NCBI GenBank assembly: GCA_946481095.1 | Contig: CAMLML010000003.1 | Coordinates: 1-64,000, forward strand | DNA: 64,000 nucleotides | Direction: 5' to 3' | DNA from: an uncultured Cellvibrio sp. | Lineage (GTDB): Bacteria; Pseudomonadota; Gammaproteobacteria; Pseudomonadales; Cellvibrionaceae | Shown here: one piece after another, positions 26,431 to 35,826 of the stretch | How the letters are laid out: every line of letters starts with the position of its first letter | How positions within the stretch are numbered: the first letter of the stretch is position 1 | Position numbers and translations under genes: made by a program | Notes under the pieces: generated by a model | What the model was told of the DNA's origin: nothing | Databases searched by the model: none | The model's input: only the letters and a program-made list of their open reading frames with translations

Positions 26431-27576
26431 TTATTTTTTGCGACCGTTCAATAACCAGCCAATCGGAGTCCAGCGCACCAGAATCAGATAACTGATGATG
26501 GCAATAGCCAGTGTGATGCCAACTGACAGTGAATATTTGATGACCAGTGAAAATTCTGTGTCCATGAGTTGATATTGCACGGCAAATACAATTGGCAAGT
26601 GCACTATATAAATCCAGTAGGAACTGTCGGATAAAAATCGTAACAAGCGATTGCGAATGTTCAGATATTTTTTACCGGCAATCAAACAAGCAATCGTCAT
26701 CCAACAGGCTACTATCGCTTCCAAAAATGCCAGCAGTAATTTTTTAGCAAATGAATCCTGCGTTGGTACAAAACTGAATGCATCCGGCAAAAGTGAAAAA
26801 TAAAATGCGTAGGTAGCCAGGCTGCCTATAAATAAAGCCAAGGCATAGTGGTTGAATTTATCTAAAAAATTCTGTTGTTGGTAAATTAAATAGCCCGCTG
26901 CAAACAGTAAACCGAAAAATCCAAATGACCAGAGTTGCGGTAAAAAACTTTCCGGTGCAGGGAAGGGCGCGGGCACTTGAATTAAAGCCGGTGTTAATAA
27001 CAGAGGAAAAATAATCAGTAGAACGAATGGATGCAGTTGGCTGATTTTATTTTTAAGCCAACCGAAATTCACGTAACTCAAAATCCAGGTAAATAAACAG
27101 AAAAATATCAAATTGTATAAAAACCACAGGTGCATAGTCGTGGGGGGTGGAGTAGGTACGCTACCGGGATTCGCCATGCCATAAGCAATCATTCCCAAAA
27201 GGGCCGATTTGTGTTCGACATGAGTTGCCGCTGACAACATAGGCGCTACTACTGCCCACATACACAAAGGCCAAAAAATAATAAAAGGAAACACAATGCG
27301 TTTACAGCGATTCCACAACATATTACCCATGCCGCGATTAATCACCAGATAAGCGACAAAAAATCCTGCAATCACAAAAAACAATGGCATGCGAAATAAA
27401 TGGGTAAACCAAAATACCCAATCCATCACTGCGGATTGTTGTCTGTCCGCCGTTAACCAAATGCCATGTGACATAGGGCTATAAGCCAGTGCAGCGTGAA
27501 AAAATACACCCGCGATCATGGCGAATGCGCGTAAATTATCAAAATAGTACAGGCGTGACTCGGCTGTAGAGTTCAT
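26431..27576 (-). CDS. Acyltransferase family 3 membrane protein (OpgC-like)
   Basis: Integral membrane acyltransferase of 381 aa with about ten TM helices. The N-terminal block YYFDNLRAFAMIAGVFFHA contains the conserved His of the family, followed by FRMPLFFVIAGFFVAYL. Overall pattern and length resemble glucan biosynthesis protein C (OpgC/MdoC), which succinylates periplasmic glucans, and related O-acyltransferases. No opgG/opgH genes are nearby, so the acceptor is not known. The stop lies 8 bases from a repeat. Confidence 0.75.
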   Translation of the reverse strand: MNSTAESRLYYFDNLRAFAMIAGVFFHAALAYSPMSHGIWLTADRQQSAVMDWVFWFTHLFRMPLFFVIAGFFVAYLVINRGMGNMLWNRCKRIVFPFIIFWPLCMWAVVAPMLSAATHVEHKSALLGMIAYGMANPGSVPTPPPTTMHLWFLYNLIFFCLFTWILSYVNFGWLKNKISQLHPFVLLIIFPLLLTPALIQVPAPFPAPESFLPQLWSFGFFGLLFAAGYLIYQQQNFLDKFNHYALALFIGSLATYAFYFSLLPDAFSFVPTQDSFAKKLLLAFLEAIVACWMTIACLIAGKKYLNIRNRLLRFLSDSSYWIYIVHLPIVFAVQYQLMDTEFSLVIKYSLSVGITLAIAIISYLILVRWTPIGWLLNGRKK

Positions 27577-27636
27577 AGGTCACCTAATAAGTTTGTTGGG
27601 ATATGCCTGATGGATCAGGTGTGATTTAGATAAAAA

Positions 27637-28317
27637 TCAGAGAAAGGTTTTTTTTCTGGACTGGATAAAAAAGGCAACGGCCAATGCCAGCAATGACAAA
27701 AGAATTTCAACTGACAATATGCCGATTGAAGTTGAATTCCAGATGGCTTCTTTGCCTTGTATGTTGCTCATAAGTGCTGGAGTTTTCCCCAGTACATACA
27801 TAAAGGGGCTGGTGAGGCAGTTTAAAAATACCATCACAAAAATAATGCCGCCTTCAGATTCAATTGCCATGCCGACAGCCCAGGTTAAAAAATAATTCAG
27901 CAAAAAGAAGGTACAAAAAATTACGCTGTAAGGCACCAGCCCGTTAGGTAAATCGGTAGTAAACAAAACCGCCAGGAGTGCGAGTAAAATCAGTAACCAG
28001 GGAATCAAAAAAATACTGGCATTTGATATTAGTTTTGCGACCGCATAATCCAGCGGTGAAATAGGTAAGGACATAATAAAAGGCAGTGTTTGTTCTTTGC
28101 GCTCGTTAATCAAGGTAATAGCAATCTGGTGATTGCCAAGACCGATCAACATACAAATTAACAGCACGCTGGCCATATAAAATGCGGCTTCACCCAAACT
28201 AATAAAACTCAATGCGAGTATGGCACCGCCCATATACATGGCGATAATTTTTCGGGTTAGATGCCAGTCTTTGATAACTAATTTTTTTATCAGATCAATA
28301 TTCAGTGGTTGGCTCAT
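27637..28317 (-). CDS. ABC-2 type transporter permease
   Basis: Membrane subunit of 226 aa with six hydrophobic segments. The second cytosolic region INERKEQTLPFIMSLPISP is typical of ABC-2 permeases. The ATG overlaps the stop of the ATPase gene by four bases (ATGA), so both are co-translated. With the GntR regulator and small lipoprotein it forms a four-gene unit. YtrA-type GntR proteins commonly control such ABC systems, often in response to envelope stress or cell-wall antibiotics. Substrate unknown. Confidence 0.8.
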   Translation of the reverse strand: MSQPLNIDLIKKLVIKDWHLTRKIIAMYMGGAILALSFISLGEAAFYMASVLLICMLIGLGNHQIAITLINERKEQTLPFIMSLPISPLDYAVAKLISNASIFLIPWLLILLALLAVLFTTDLPNGLVPYSVIFCTFFLLNYFLTWAVGMAIESEGGIIFVMVFLNCLTSPFMYVLGKTPALMSNIQGKEAIWNSTSIGILSVEILLSLLALAVAFFIQSRKKTFL

Positions 28318-29210
28318 GATCTAACCTCGGCTCTTTTTTTGGCAAATACATTGGCAAGAAAAATTTGTTCCAGCGTCATACGTTCAATACTGCTAATAGT
28401 TAAACCCATGTCGTTAAGCTGACTAACTACTGAATCATCAAACTGACCTATGGTCAGTTCGTGCAATGAACCGTTCTGTTTTATATCAGTGATACTCGCG
28501 GGAGCATTGTTCCAGTCAATATGGCCAGTACAGATAATGCGTCGCCAACGATCCAAATAGGTTTCTTTATCTTGTGAGTCGAGTAATTTACCTTTGTGCA
28601 AAAAAGTAATAGTGTCTGATAGTTGTTCGACATCCTGTGTGTTGTGTGACGAAAACAACACACTACGATTTTCGTTGCGTAGAATTTCCGCTAATTCCGC
28701 TAATACTTCATAGCGAGCAACAGGGTCAAGGCCAGTGGTGGGTTCATCCAAAATGACCAGTTCGGGACGTCTGGCCAGTATCAATAACAAACAGGCTTTC
28801 ACACGTTGTCCGTGAGAAAAACCTTTTAATTTGAGATGCGATTTCAAATCGAATTTTTGCAATAAATGTTGTGCGTATTGTTCGTCCCAAGCGGGATAAA
28901 CACTGGCAATAAAATCCATGTGCCACCGCAGGTCTTCGGTTTTGTACAAACGAATATCATCCGATGTGTAACCAATTTTTTGTTTGATGATCACCTGTTC
29001 GTCAGGCAGTTGGTGATCCAGCACTTTGATGCTGCCGGAATCGGCTTGAATCAACCCCATTAACAATCTCAAGGTAGTCGATTTACCCGCGCCATTCGCG
29101 CCGACCAAACCCATTATCTGACCTTTGGGTAATTGCAAATCCAATTTTTCCAGCGAAAATTCCGAATAGGATTTGCTAACAGCTGACATTTCTATGGCGT
29201 ATTGCATCAT
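28314..29210 (-). CDS. ABC transporter ATP-binding protein
   Basis: ATPase of 298 aa. Walker A GANGAGKST (about 38-46), signature FSHGQRVKACLLL, Walker B LVILDEPTTGLD and H-loop SSHNTQD are all present. An additional C-terminal domain of about 80 residues (HIDWNNAPASITDIKQNGSL) is typical of exporter ATPases of the CcmA/YtrB class. Two adjacent ATG codons (29210, 29207) can serve as start; GGAGAC precedes them and best fits the second. It lies downstream of the small lipoprotein gene. Confidence 0.9.
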   Translation of the reverse strand: MMQYAIEMSAVSKSYSEFSLEKLDLQLPKGQIMGLVGANGAGKSTTLRLLMGLIQADSGSIKVLDHQLPDEQVIIKQKIGYTSDDIRLYKTEDLRWHMDFIASVYPAWDEQYAQHLLQKFDLKSHLKLKGFSHGQRVKACLLLILARRPELVILDEPTTGLDPVARYEVLAELAEILRNENRSVLFSSHNTQDVEQLSDTITFLHKGKLLDSQDKETYLDRWRRIICTGHIDWNNAPASITDIKQNGSLHELTIGQFDDSVVSQLNDMGLTISSIERMTLEQIFLANVFAKKRAEVRS

Positions 29211-29256
29211 GTCTCCAATCGCGTCTGCGATAAAAACGGTGAATCCAAAATAAAAA

Positions 29257-29418
29257 TTAATTCAAAAAATCACAAAAGCTGAGCATCCATTCAGGTATTC
29301 CAATTATTTCGACGGCTTTTAAATCCAGTTCTACAGTTTTTGGAAGTGCACCCAGTAGATTTGCGCAGGAACTGATTAGCGCAAAACTGATCAAACCTAT
29401 TGCGATTTTGTTACGCAT
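29257..29418 (-). CDS. Small putative lipoprotein between GntR and ABC genes
   Basis: Short ORF of 53 aa with an excellent AGGAG Shine-Dalgarno about 7 bases before the ATG. The N-terminus MRNKIAIGLISFALISSC ends in a lipobox-like ISSC, predicting lipid attachment at Cys18. The mature part (about 35 residues) is Leu/Glu-rich, with a C-terminal WMLSFCDFLN. It lies in the gap between the GntR gene and the ABC ATPase and is probably part of that operon. Not recognised elsewhere. Confidence 0.65.
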   Translation of the reverse strand: MRNKIAIGLISFALISSCANLLGALPKTVELDLKAVEIIGIPEWMLSFCDFLN

Positions 29419-29490
29419 AATCTGCTCCTGATAATTCCAATTAACTTAATGTCATTCTCGCGATAAACATCCGTGCGAGTCCGGATAGAT

Positions 29491-29871
29491 CTATTCGTCT
29501 TCAGTTAGCGCTTTTTTTACCTGCGCAGTGATTTGATTGTTGTTCAATCCCATCGCTCGCCCGCTATTAATCAAACCCGTTAGATGTTTATCAAAATCGG
29601 CTTGCAATAAATTTTTTTGCGCATCCACTGCATCAGCCACAAAGGATCCGCGTCCGGGTTGAGTCACTATCACGCCTTGCTCTTCCAATTCCGTGTAAGC
29701 GCGCTTCACCGTAATTACACTCACCGAAGTGTTGGCACTCAATTCTCTTATCGAAGGCAAGGCATGTCCTGCCGGCCAATCTCCCGAAAGAATCTTTTGC
29801 TTGATTTGATCCATGATCTGCAGGTACATGGGTCTGCTATCGTTCTGCGATAAGAAGAGTTGGTCTGTCAC
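29491..29871 (-). CDS. GntR-family transcription regulator, YtrA-like
   Basis: Regulator of 126 aa. It has an N-terminal winged helix-turn-helix (MYLQIMDQIKQKILSGDW, LPSIRELSANTSVSVITVKR, GRGSFVAD) and a short C-terminal dimerisation tail of about 45 residues, typical of the YtrA subfamily that controls adjacent ABC genes. The start is GTG at 29871, preceded by GAGG about 7 bases upstream. The direct repeats just upstream (29893-29922) probably form its operator, giving autoregulation of the whole ABC operon. Confidence 0.9.
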   Translation of the reverse strand: MTDQLFLSQNDSRPMYLQIMDQIKQKILSGDWPAGHALPSIRELSANTSVSVITVKRAYTELEEQGVIVTQPGRGSFVADAVDAQKNLLQADFDKHLTGLINSGRAMGLNNNQITAQVKKALTEDE

Positions 29872-29892
29872 TTCTGCCTCTGTGTATATCTA

Positions 29893-29922
29893 ATATGCAC
29901 AGTATATACGGATATGCACAGT
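29893..29922. promoter_or_regulatory. Direct repeats upstream of the GntR gene
   Basis: ATATGCACAGT occurs twice (29893-29903 and 29912-29922), 19 bases apart, about 21 bases upstream of the GTG start, within an AT-rich region with TATATAC. It is a candidate operator for the YtrA-like regulator. Confidence 0.5.
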
Positions 29923-30146
29923 TGGCAAGTGTTTTGTTATTTGTTTGGTTGGCGCTATTAACGGGTATTAAAAAAGGTGCTATTAGTGGCGATTGTTAAC
30001 AGATATTTTATGCAGATCAAATTTTCAGGAAATGTGGTTCCGCTTTCCGACCTTAAAGAGAACCCCGTAAAATAGTTAGTCAGGTCAGAGGCTCATAGGC
30101 CTATCCTGCTGACGAGTTTTGGTTGAGGTGTATTGAGTCTTAATTT

Positions 30147-31994
30147 ATGCAAAAAATTTCCCGTCGCCAATTTTTGAATTCATCTTGTGTACTGACTTGT
30201 GGCTGCTCTGTACCTTTTTATCTGGCGGTTGCAGCTGACAAAACAAATTCAAAGAATTTACAAGTGCTGGATTATGCGCATATAAAACTGGGCAAAAGTC
30301 GATTGCTGGAGCAATTTAATTATCAGCATAAATTATTTATGGGAATTGCCGATGACAAATTGTTAAAGCCTTTTCGATCGCGTGCTGGCATGCCTGCACC
30401 GGGTGAAGATATGGGAGGCTGGTACGATGATTCCAGAGATTTTCATATTGATCCAAATGATTGGAGTACGGCTAACTGGCATGGTTATATTCCTGGTCAC
30501 AGTTTTGGCCAATATGTATCAGGTCTTGCACGCAGTTATGCCATTACCAAAGATTCTGTCATTGCGAAAAAAGTTGAAAGTTTAATCAAGCAATATTCGA
30601 ATACTATCTCGAAGAAATTTTTTGAAAATTATTATTTACCCGCTTATACCTATGACAAACTGGTGATTGGATTAATTGATGCTTATCGCTATGTTGGTGT
30701 AAAAGAAGCGAAAGGTGCTTTGGAAAAATTAACAACAGCAGTGTTACCATTTTTACCGGAAAAAGCCCTGACGCGTGAAGAGCGCCGGCAAAGGCCTTAC
30801 ACCCAGGAGGCAGAAATTTGGGATGAGCCCTACACTTTGCCTGAAAATTTATTTATTGCCTGGCAATTGGGTATGGGCGAGCAATACAAATCCATCGCGC
30901 TCAGGTTTATGCAAAATGATGCGCTATTTGATCCACTCGCAAAAGGCATAAGTCCTTTCAAAGGCAAACATGCCTATAGCCATGTGAATGCGCTGAATTC
31001 TGCGATACAAGCGTATTTGGCAACGGATGAGCAAAAATATCTGCAAGCAGCGAAAAATGGTTTTGATTTTATTTTGGCGCAATCTTTTGCTACTGGCGGT
31101 TGGGGCCCTAATGAAGAATTGGTGGCAGCAGATGATACGGAAACATTATTGAATTCCCTCAGTGATACCCATCGATCATTTGAGACTCCCTGCGGTGTTT
31201 ACGGGCATTTCAAAATTGCACGTAACCTGATGCAAATTACCCGGCAGAGTCATTATGGCGATAGCATGGAACGCTTGCTCTATAACACCATTCTCGGTGC
31301 AAAACCAACATTACCTGATGGCAGCACTTTTTATTATGCTGATTACAATCACACTGCCAGTAAATTCTATCGTGGTGAACAATGGCCCTGTTGTTCTGGC
31401 ACCTTTATTCAGTTGGCTGCTGATTACGGCATTAGTAGTTATCTTCAAGATGATAAAGAGTTATTCGTTAACCTGTATGTACCATCGCAAGTGGAAATGC
31501 GGGTTTCCAATCATTTATTTTCTGTAGAACAAATCACCAATTACCCATTCGATAACAAAACACAATTAAAAATTCATAGCAGTAAGTCAATAGCATTTGG
31601 TCTTAACTTACGCATTCCTGCCTGGGCAGGTGCGGGCACTGCTATTAAAATTAATGGTAAAAAAATAAATAAACCTATAGAGCCTGGAAAATTTTTCGAG
31701 ATATCTAGAGTTTGGAATGATAAAGACAACATTCAGATTGAGTTTAATATGCAGTTGCGACTTGAAGCGTTAAATACAAAACATCCGGAAATGGTCGCAC
31801 TCTTGCATGGCCCGCTGGTATTATTTCCTGTTAATTCAGCTAACGATACTTATACACGAGAGCAATTGCTCGGTGTCAAGCAAACAAGTGAATCAGAATG
31901 GAAAATGAATTTTGCAGATAAGTCAATTATGTTTAAACCTTTTATCTTTATTGGCGATGAAACTTATCGTTTGTATAACAAGGTTAAGAGTTAA
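30147..31994 (+). CDS. Exported DUF1680/GH127-type beta-L-arabinofuranosidase family protein
   Basis: Glycoside hydrolase of 615 aa related to the GH127/GH146 (DUF1680) group, which removes beta-L-arabinofuranose. The N-terminus SRRQFLNSS is a twin-arginine export motif followed by a hydrophobic stretch. Catalytic domain marks are the zinc-cysteine region with Cys415-Cys416 (WPCCSGT) and an upstream Glu346/Cys349 pair (ETPC). A C-terminal beta-sandwich follows (LRIPAWAGAGTAIKINGK, LHGPLVLFP). In well-studied members Glu and Cys are two residues apart; here they are three apart. It lies outside the arabinose gene cluster, apparently monocistronic. Confidence 0.8.
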   Translation: MQKISRRQFLNSSCVLTCGCSVPFYLAVAADKTNSKNLQVLDYAHIKLGKSRLLEQFNYQHKLFMGIADDKLLKPFRSRAGMPAPGEDMGGWYDDSRDFHIDPNDWSTANWHGYIPGHSFGQYVSGLARSYAITKDSVIAKKVESLIKQYSNTISKKFFENYYLPAYTYDKLVIGLIDAYRYVGVKEAKGALEKLTTAVLPFLPEKALTREERRQRPYTQEAEIWDEPYTLPENLFIAWQLGMGEQYKSIALRFMQNDALFDPLAKGISPFKGKHAYSHVNALNSAIQAYLATDEQKYLQAAKNGFDFILAQSFATGGWGPNEELVAADDTETLLNSLSDTHRSFETPCGVYGHFKIARNLMQITRQSHYGDSMERLLYNTILGAKPTLPDGSTFYYADYNHTASKFYRGEQWPCCSGTFIQLAADYGISSYLQDDKELFVNLYVPSQVEMRVSNHLFSVEQITNYPFDNKTQLKIHSSKSIAFGLNLRIPAWAGAGTAIKINGKKINKPIEPGKFFEISRVWNDKDNIQIEFNMQLRLEALNTKHPEMVALLHGPLVLFPVNSANDTYTREQLLGVKQTSESEWKMNFADKSIMFKPFIFIGDETYRLYNKVKS

Positions 31995-32074
31995 TTTCCA
32001 TTTATCCCACAGCTTTCTGGAATGAGTAAAAGCACAGTTGAATTTGGTATAAACCAGTTCGCTCTCCCTTAAGG

Positions 32075-33187
32075 TTAGGATGAGAGATTCTGAATTTTTC
32101 GTTTACGTCGATGATTAGGATTTTGTTGTTGCACCAAGGCCCAATCAATATGTTCTTTCACCATGTCAGAAACATCTTCACGTTTGATTGTTAATGCCTG
32201 AATTATTTTTTCATCACTGGGTGCATTACCTAAACCAATTGCGATATTGCGCAACCAACCTTCATAACCTGCGCGACGAATGGCTGAACCTTCGGTTTTT
32301 TGTAAGAACTCTTCTTCGGTCCACAAAAACAAATCAATCAAATCAACTTTGTCCAAACTGTGGCGCGGGTGAAAATCTTTTTCCTGAGTGAAGTTTGCGT
32401 ATTTGTTCCAGGGGCAAATTGCCTGGCAGTCATCGCAACCAAAAATTCGGTTGCCTATGGGTTCGCGAAACTCTTCAGGAATACTGCCCTGATGTTCAAT
32501 GGTGAGATAGGAAATACAGCGGCGTGCATCCAACACATAGGGTTTAGGGAATGCATCGGTAGGGCAGACCTTTAAACAGGCAGTACATTCACCGCATTGA
32601 TTTTTTTCGTCGGGTTGATCAACTGGAAGAGGCAAAAAACTAAAAATTTCACCGAGAAAAAACCAGCTGCCTGCTTTGCTATTAATAATTAATGTGTGTT
32701 TACCCGTCCAGCCTAAACCGGCTTTTTCTGCAAGCGGCCTTTCCATCACCGGGGCGCTATCGACAAATGCGCGGTGCTGACCTTTTAGAGGAAAATCATC
32801 AGGCAATAAAGCATCAATTTTTTCGGCTAATATCGACAAGCGTTTGCGAATTAATTTGTGATAATCGCGCCCGAGTGTGTAGCGCGAAATATAGGCTTTG
32901 GTGGGATCTTTTAAAATTTTAATTTGTTCTGTGTCGCCGGGTAGATAATCCATTCGTACCGAAATAACGCGAACCGTATTGGGTATTAATTCGGCAGGGC
33001 GCGAACGTTTTTGATCATGCGCTGTCATCCATTCCATGCTGGCGTGGTAACCTTTGGCGAGCCATTCCTGCAAACGAATTTCTTCTGCATCCAGATGTAT
33101 ATCGGTAATGCCCACTTGCTGGAAGCCCAGTTCACGGCCCCAGAGTTTTATATCTCTGGCAAGTTGATGCAGGTCGAATTCGTTCAT
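32075..33187 (-). CDS. queG: Epoxyqueuosine reductase
   Basis: Cobalamin- and Fe-S-dependent enzyme that reduces epoxyqueuosine to queuosine in tRNA, the last step of the pathway. The 370-aa product has the catalytic-domain block DSAPVMERPLAEKAGLGW, two [4Fe-4S] motifs (CGECTACLKVCP and CDDCQAICPWN) and a C-terminal HEAT-like helical part. In many genomes queG lies next to nnrD/tsaE; here those are 7 kb away. Start ATG at 33187; the SIMPL gene diverges from it. Confidence 0.95.
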   Translation of the reverse strand: MNEFDLHQLARDIKLWGRELGFQQVGITDIHLDAEEIRLQEWLAKGYHASMEWMTAHDQKRSRPAELIPNTVRVISVRMDYLPGDTEQIKILKDPTKAYISRYTLGRDYHKLIRKRLSILAEKIDALLPDDFPLKGQHRAFVDSAPVMERPLAEKAGLGWTGKHTLIINSKAGSWFFLGEIFSFLPLPVDQPDEKNQCGECTACLKVCPTDAFPKPYVLDARRCISYLTIEHQGSIPEEFREPIGNRIFGCDDCQAICPWNKYANFTQEKDFHPRHSLDKVDLIDLFLWTEEEFLQKTEGSAIRRAGYEGWLRNIAIGLGNAPSDEKIIQALTIKREDVSDMVKEHIDWALVQQQNPNHRRKRKIQNLSS

Positions 33188-33301
33188 AGGGCTGGTTAAA
33201 TTAAAATCACATTGTGTCTCAAGTTAAAGACAGGTTACATTTTTTAACTGGTTTATTAAATCCAAAAGTGTCGTAATCCGATTTTTACATGGAGCTTTAT
33301 T

Positions 33302-34030
33302 ATGAAAATCGCTATTTCGTTGTTTTTATCCTTATTCTTAAGTCTTGGTGTTTATGCCAACCCTTTGCCAGCGCAACCGCATATCTATGTTGAAGGGTCT
33401 GCTGAATTGGAGGTTGAGCCGGACACTATGAATTTTTCGTTGAGCATACATGCGCTGGATATTGATCTCGCCAAGGCGAAGGCTGATGTGGATGCTCGCT
33501 CCCGTTTGTTGATCGATACAGTGAAAAAGTTTGGCATTAAAGCAGATGATATAGCGACCACGGCGTTAAATATTCGTCCTGAATATGAATATAAAGACAA
33601 TCAGCGAGTATTGGTCGGTAATAATGTATCGCGACAAGTGGATATCACCCTGCGTGATTTAAAAAAATACCCCGATATGATGAAAGCCATGGTAGATGCA
33701 AAAATATCGGAAACCATTAATACCAATTTGACCTTGGCTGATAAAAAATCCGTTGAAGAAAAAGTGCAGACTGCTGCTATGAAAGATGCGCGTGAACGTG
33801 CCGAGCGTTTGGCCAAATCACAAGGTAAATCAGTCGGTGAGCCCTGGTCTATTTCGGAATTTAATATTCGCGGTGAAGAGGTTTGGAAGCTGGTTCCCAA
33901 TCGTCAGTTAATGGGTAGCTCTTCAAATAAAATGGCGGTGCGTGCAGAAATGGCTGATTCAAGTGAACCTTTTGAGCCAGGTAAAATGAAAATTACTGCA
34001 CAGCTGTATGTGGTTTATCTGTTGAAATAA
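33302..34030 (+). CDS. SIMPL-domain (DUF541) periplasmic protein
   Basis: Exported protein of 242 aa with a signal peptide (about 1-19, ending VYANPLP). The body is a single SIMPL/DUF541 domain (EGSAELEVEPDTMNFSLSIHA, LNIRPEYEYKDNQRV, AMKDARERAERLAKSQG). Members such as E. coli YggE are linked to oxidative-stress tolerance, but the molecular role is unresolved. Monocistronic; converges with the LytTR operon, with 9 bases between stops. Confidence 0.9.
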   Translation: MKIAISLFLSLFLSLGVYANPLPAQPHIYVEGSAELEVEPDTMNFSLSIHALDIDLAKAKADVDARSRLLIDTVKKFGIKADDIATTALNIRPEYEYKDNQRVLVGNNVSRQVDITLRDLKKYPDMMKAMVDAKISETINTNLTLADKKSVEEKVQTAAMKDARERAERLAKSQGKSVGEPWSISEFNIRGEEVWKLVPNRQLMGSSSNKMAVRAEMADSSEPFEPGKMKITAQLYVVYLLK

Positions 34031-34039
34031 ATTTAATTG

Positions 34040-34756
34040 TCAGATCTCCAGGCGCTGTTTTAATTCACGCGCCTGGCGTCTTGATGCTTCCACTTTTGTT
34101 CCGTCTTCCATTTGAATCAATAAACCATCGCCAATCCAGGGTTCTATATTCGCGATAAAATTCAGGTTGATAATTTGTTGGCGATTAGCTCTGAAAAAAA
34201 TCTGTGGGTCGAGCCTTTCCTCAACATAATTTAATGAGCGTGGCATCATGGCATTGGTGTTGCGAAAAAACAGTCGAACATAATTGCCATCGACTTGTAA
34301 CAAACGAATTTCGTGATATTTCACAAAATGGCAACGCTCGCCTTCGCGAATAAATAAGTGATCATCCGCTTTACGATTGGTGGTGTGTGTTTGTGTGTTG
34401 AAATTACTTATATCCGCTTCCATTTTTTCCAGAGCTTGAAATAAACGTTCGGACGTAATGGGTTTCAATAAATAATCCAATGCATTGACTTCAAAGGCGC
34501 GCAATGCGTGTTGTTCGTAAGCGGTAGTGAATATTACCTTTGGAATATGCTCGGCTTGTTCCAATACATCAAAACCGCTGCCGTCGGGTAGATGGATATC
34601 CAATAGTAATAAATCCGGTTTTAATTGATTAACCATTTCCAATGCTGATTTTACATCGGCCGCTTCACCGACAATTTCATAACGGCTTTTTTCGCTCAGT
34701 AAGCCAGCCAGTTCTTTGCGAGCCAGGCGTGAATCATCCACTATCACGATATTCAT
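34040..34756 (-). CDS. LytTR-family response regulator
   Basis: Response regulator of 238 aa. The receiver domain has phosphoacceptor Asp53 (LLLDIHLPDGSG) and Lys in LLKPITSERL. The C-terminal LytTR DNA-binding domain (about 130-238) has REGERCHFVKYHEIRLLQ and RANRQQIINLNFI. It overlaps the kinase gene by four bases (ATGA) and acts with it as an AlgR/LytR-type pair. As last gene of a four-gene minus-strand unit, it may control the hydrolase and membrane protein upstream. Confidence 0.92.
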   Translation of the reverse strand: MNIVIVDDSRLARKELAGLLSEKSRYEIVGEAADVKSALEMVNQLKPDLLLLDIHLPDGSGFDVLEQAEHIPKVIFTTAYEQHALRAFEVNALDYLLKPITSERLFQALEKMEADISNFNTQTHTTNRKADDHLFIREGERCHFVKYHEIRLLQVDGNYVRLFFRNTNAMMPRSLNYVEERLDPQIFFRANRQQIINLNFIANIEPWIGDGLLIQMEDGTKVEASRRQARELKQRLEI

Positions 34757-35817
34757 AAAGGCATCTCCACAGTTGCGATTACTGTGCCTGAAAATTGCAG
34801 TTGCAAACTGGCATTATCTGCGAATGCGGCCATTAAACGGTCGCGTGCATTTTTTAAACCTATGCCATTGCTTTCCTGTTCTGCAGGCAATTCTGCTGTG
34901 GGATTTTCCACTTGTAATCGCCAGCGATTGGACGAAATAGAATCGGCGCTGACGCGAATTTTGCCACCCAAACGGCGACGGGCAATGCCATGTTTAATTG
35001 CATTTTCAACCAGTGTTTGCAATAAAAGTGGTGGCAATTGCGCATCCAGCAGCTCAGGCTCAATTACCAGTTCATAACTTAAACGCTGCTCAAATTGTAA
35101 GGCTTCCAGTGCCAAATAACCTTTTACCCATTCGACTTCTTCACGCAAGCTTACGGTCAACTTACTATCGCTATGCATTAAGCCGCGTAATAAAGTGGCG
35201 AGGTCATTTAACCCTTGTCGCGCTGCTTGTGCATCTTCCAAAATCAATGAGCGTATATTGTTGAGCGCATTAAATAAAAAATGGGAATTAATCTGGCTGC
35301 GTAAAAATTGCAATTCGATATCACGCAGTTTGATCTGGTTTTGCCAGTGTGCGGTTTCCATTTGCCGGCGCTTAACCCACTCTGCCCGAAACAAATACAC
35401 CAGGCACCAAAGAATCAACATTATGCAGGTATTGATGCTGTAGCCAATGAAACTGCCTGCTGAAGATTGTTGTAACCCTTGCCCCAGCGCCGGATCAGTT
35501 TGCAGTGTCATATAGATAATGCCAAACAAAATAAGTTGTATGATCATCGAAGCCAGTGGTAGCAACCAAAGCAACTGCAGACATAAATAGATCAGGCTTT
35601 TTTGACTGAAGAATCGTTTATACAAAAATCGCAAACCATGAGTGAAACCCAACATTAACACCGATAGCGTGAGGAAAATACTATTCATCAAAACCGATGA
35701 ATAACCCCAGGCGGTTACAAAAACAAGATTAAGCAACCAGTAACCGCCCCAAAAAGCCAATTGGAAGATCCAATATTTTTTATGGCTGGAATTGATTATT
35801 TTGTCAGTCATGGTCAT
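34753..35817 (-). CDS. LytS/AlgZ-like sensor histidine kinase
   Basis: Membrane sensor kinase of 354 aa with four TM segments (about 18-145). It is of the His_kinase (PF06580) type, with phosphoacceptor His179 (SQINSHFLFNALNNI) and ATP-binding N-box LLQTLVENAIKHGI. It lacks a large extracellular sensor, so the signal may be membrane state or a partner membrane protein. It is translationally coupled to the LytTR regulator and lies 9 bases downstream of the small membrane protein gene at 35827, a plausible partner. Confidence 0.9.
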   Translation of the reverse strand: MTMTDKIINSSHKKYWIFQLAFWGGYWLLNLVFVTAWGYSSVLMNSIFLTLSVLMLGFTHGLRFLYKRFFSQKSLIYLCLQLLWLLPLASMIIQLILFGIIYMTLQTDPALGQGLQQSSAGSFIGYSINTCIMLILWCLVYLFRAEWVKRRQMETAHWQNQIKLRDIELQFLRSQINSHFLFNALNNIRSLILEDAQAARQGLNDLATLLRGLMHSDSKLTVSLREEVEWVKGYLALEALQFEQRLSYELVIEPELLDAQLPPLLLQTLVENAIKHGIARRRLGGKIRVSADSISSNRWRLQVENPTAELPAEQESNGIGLKNARDRLMAAFADNASLQLQFSGTVIATVEMPL

Positions 35818-35826
35818 TGCCTGAAT

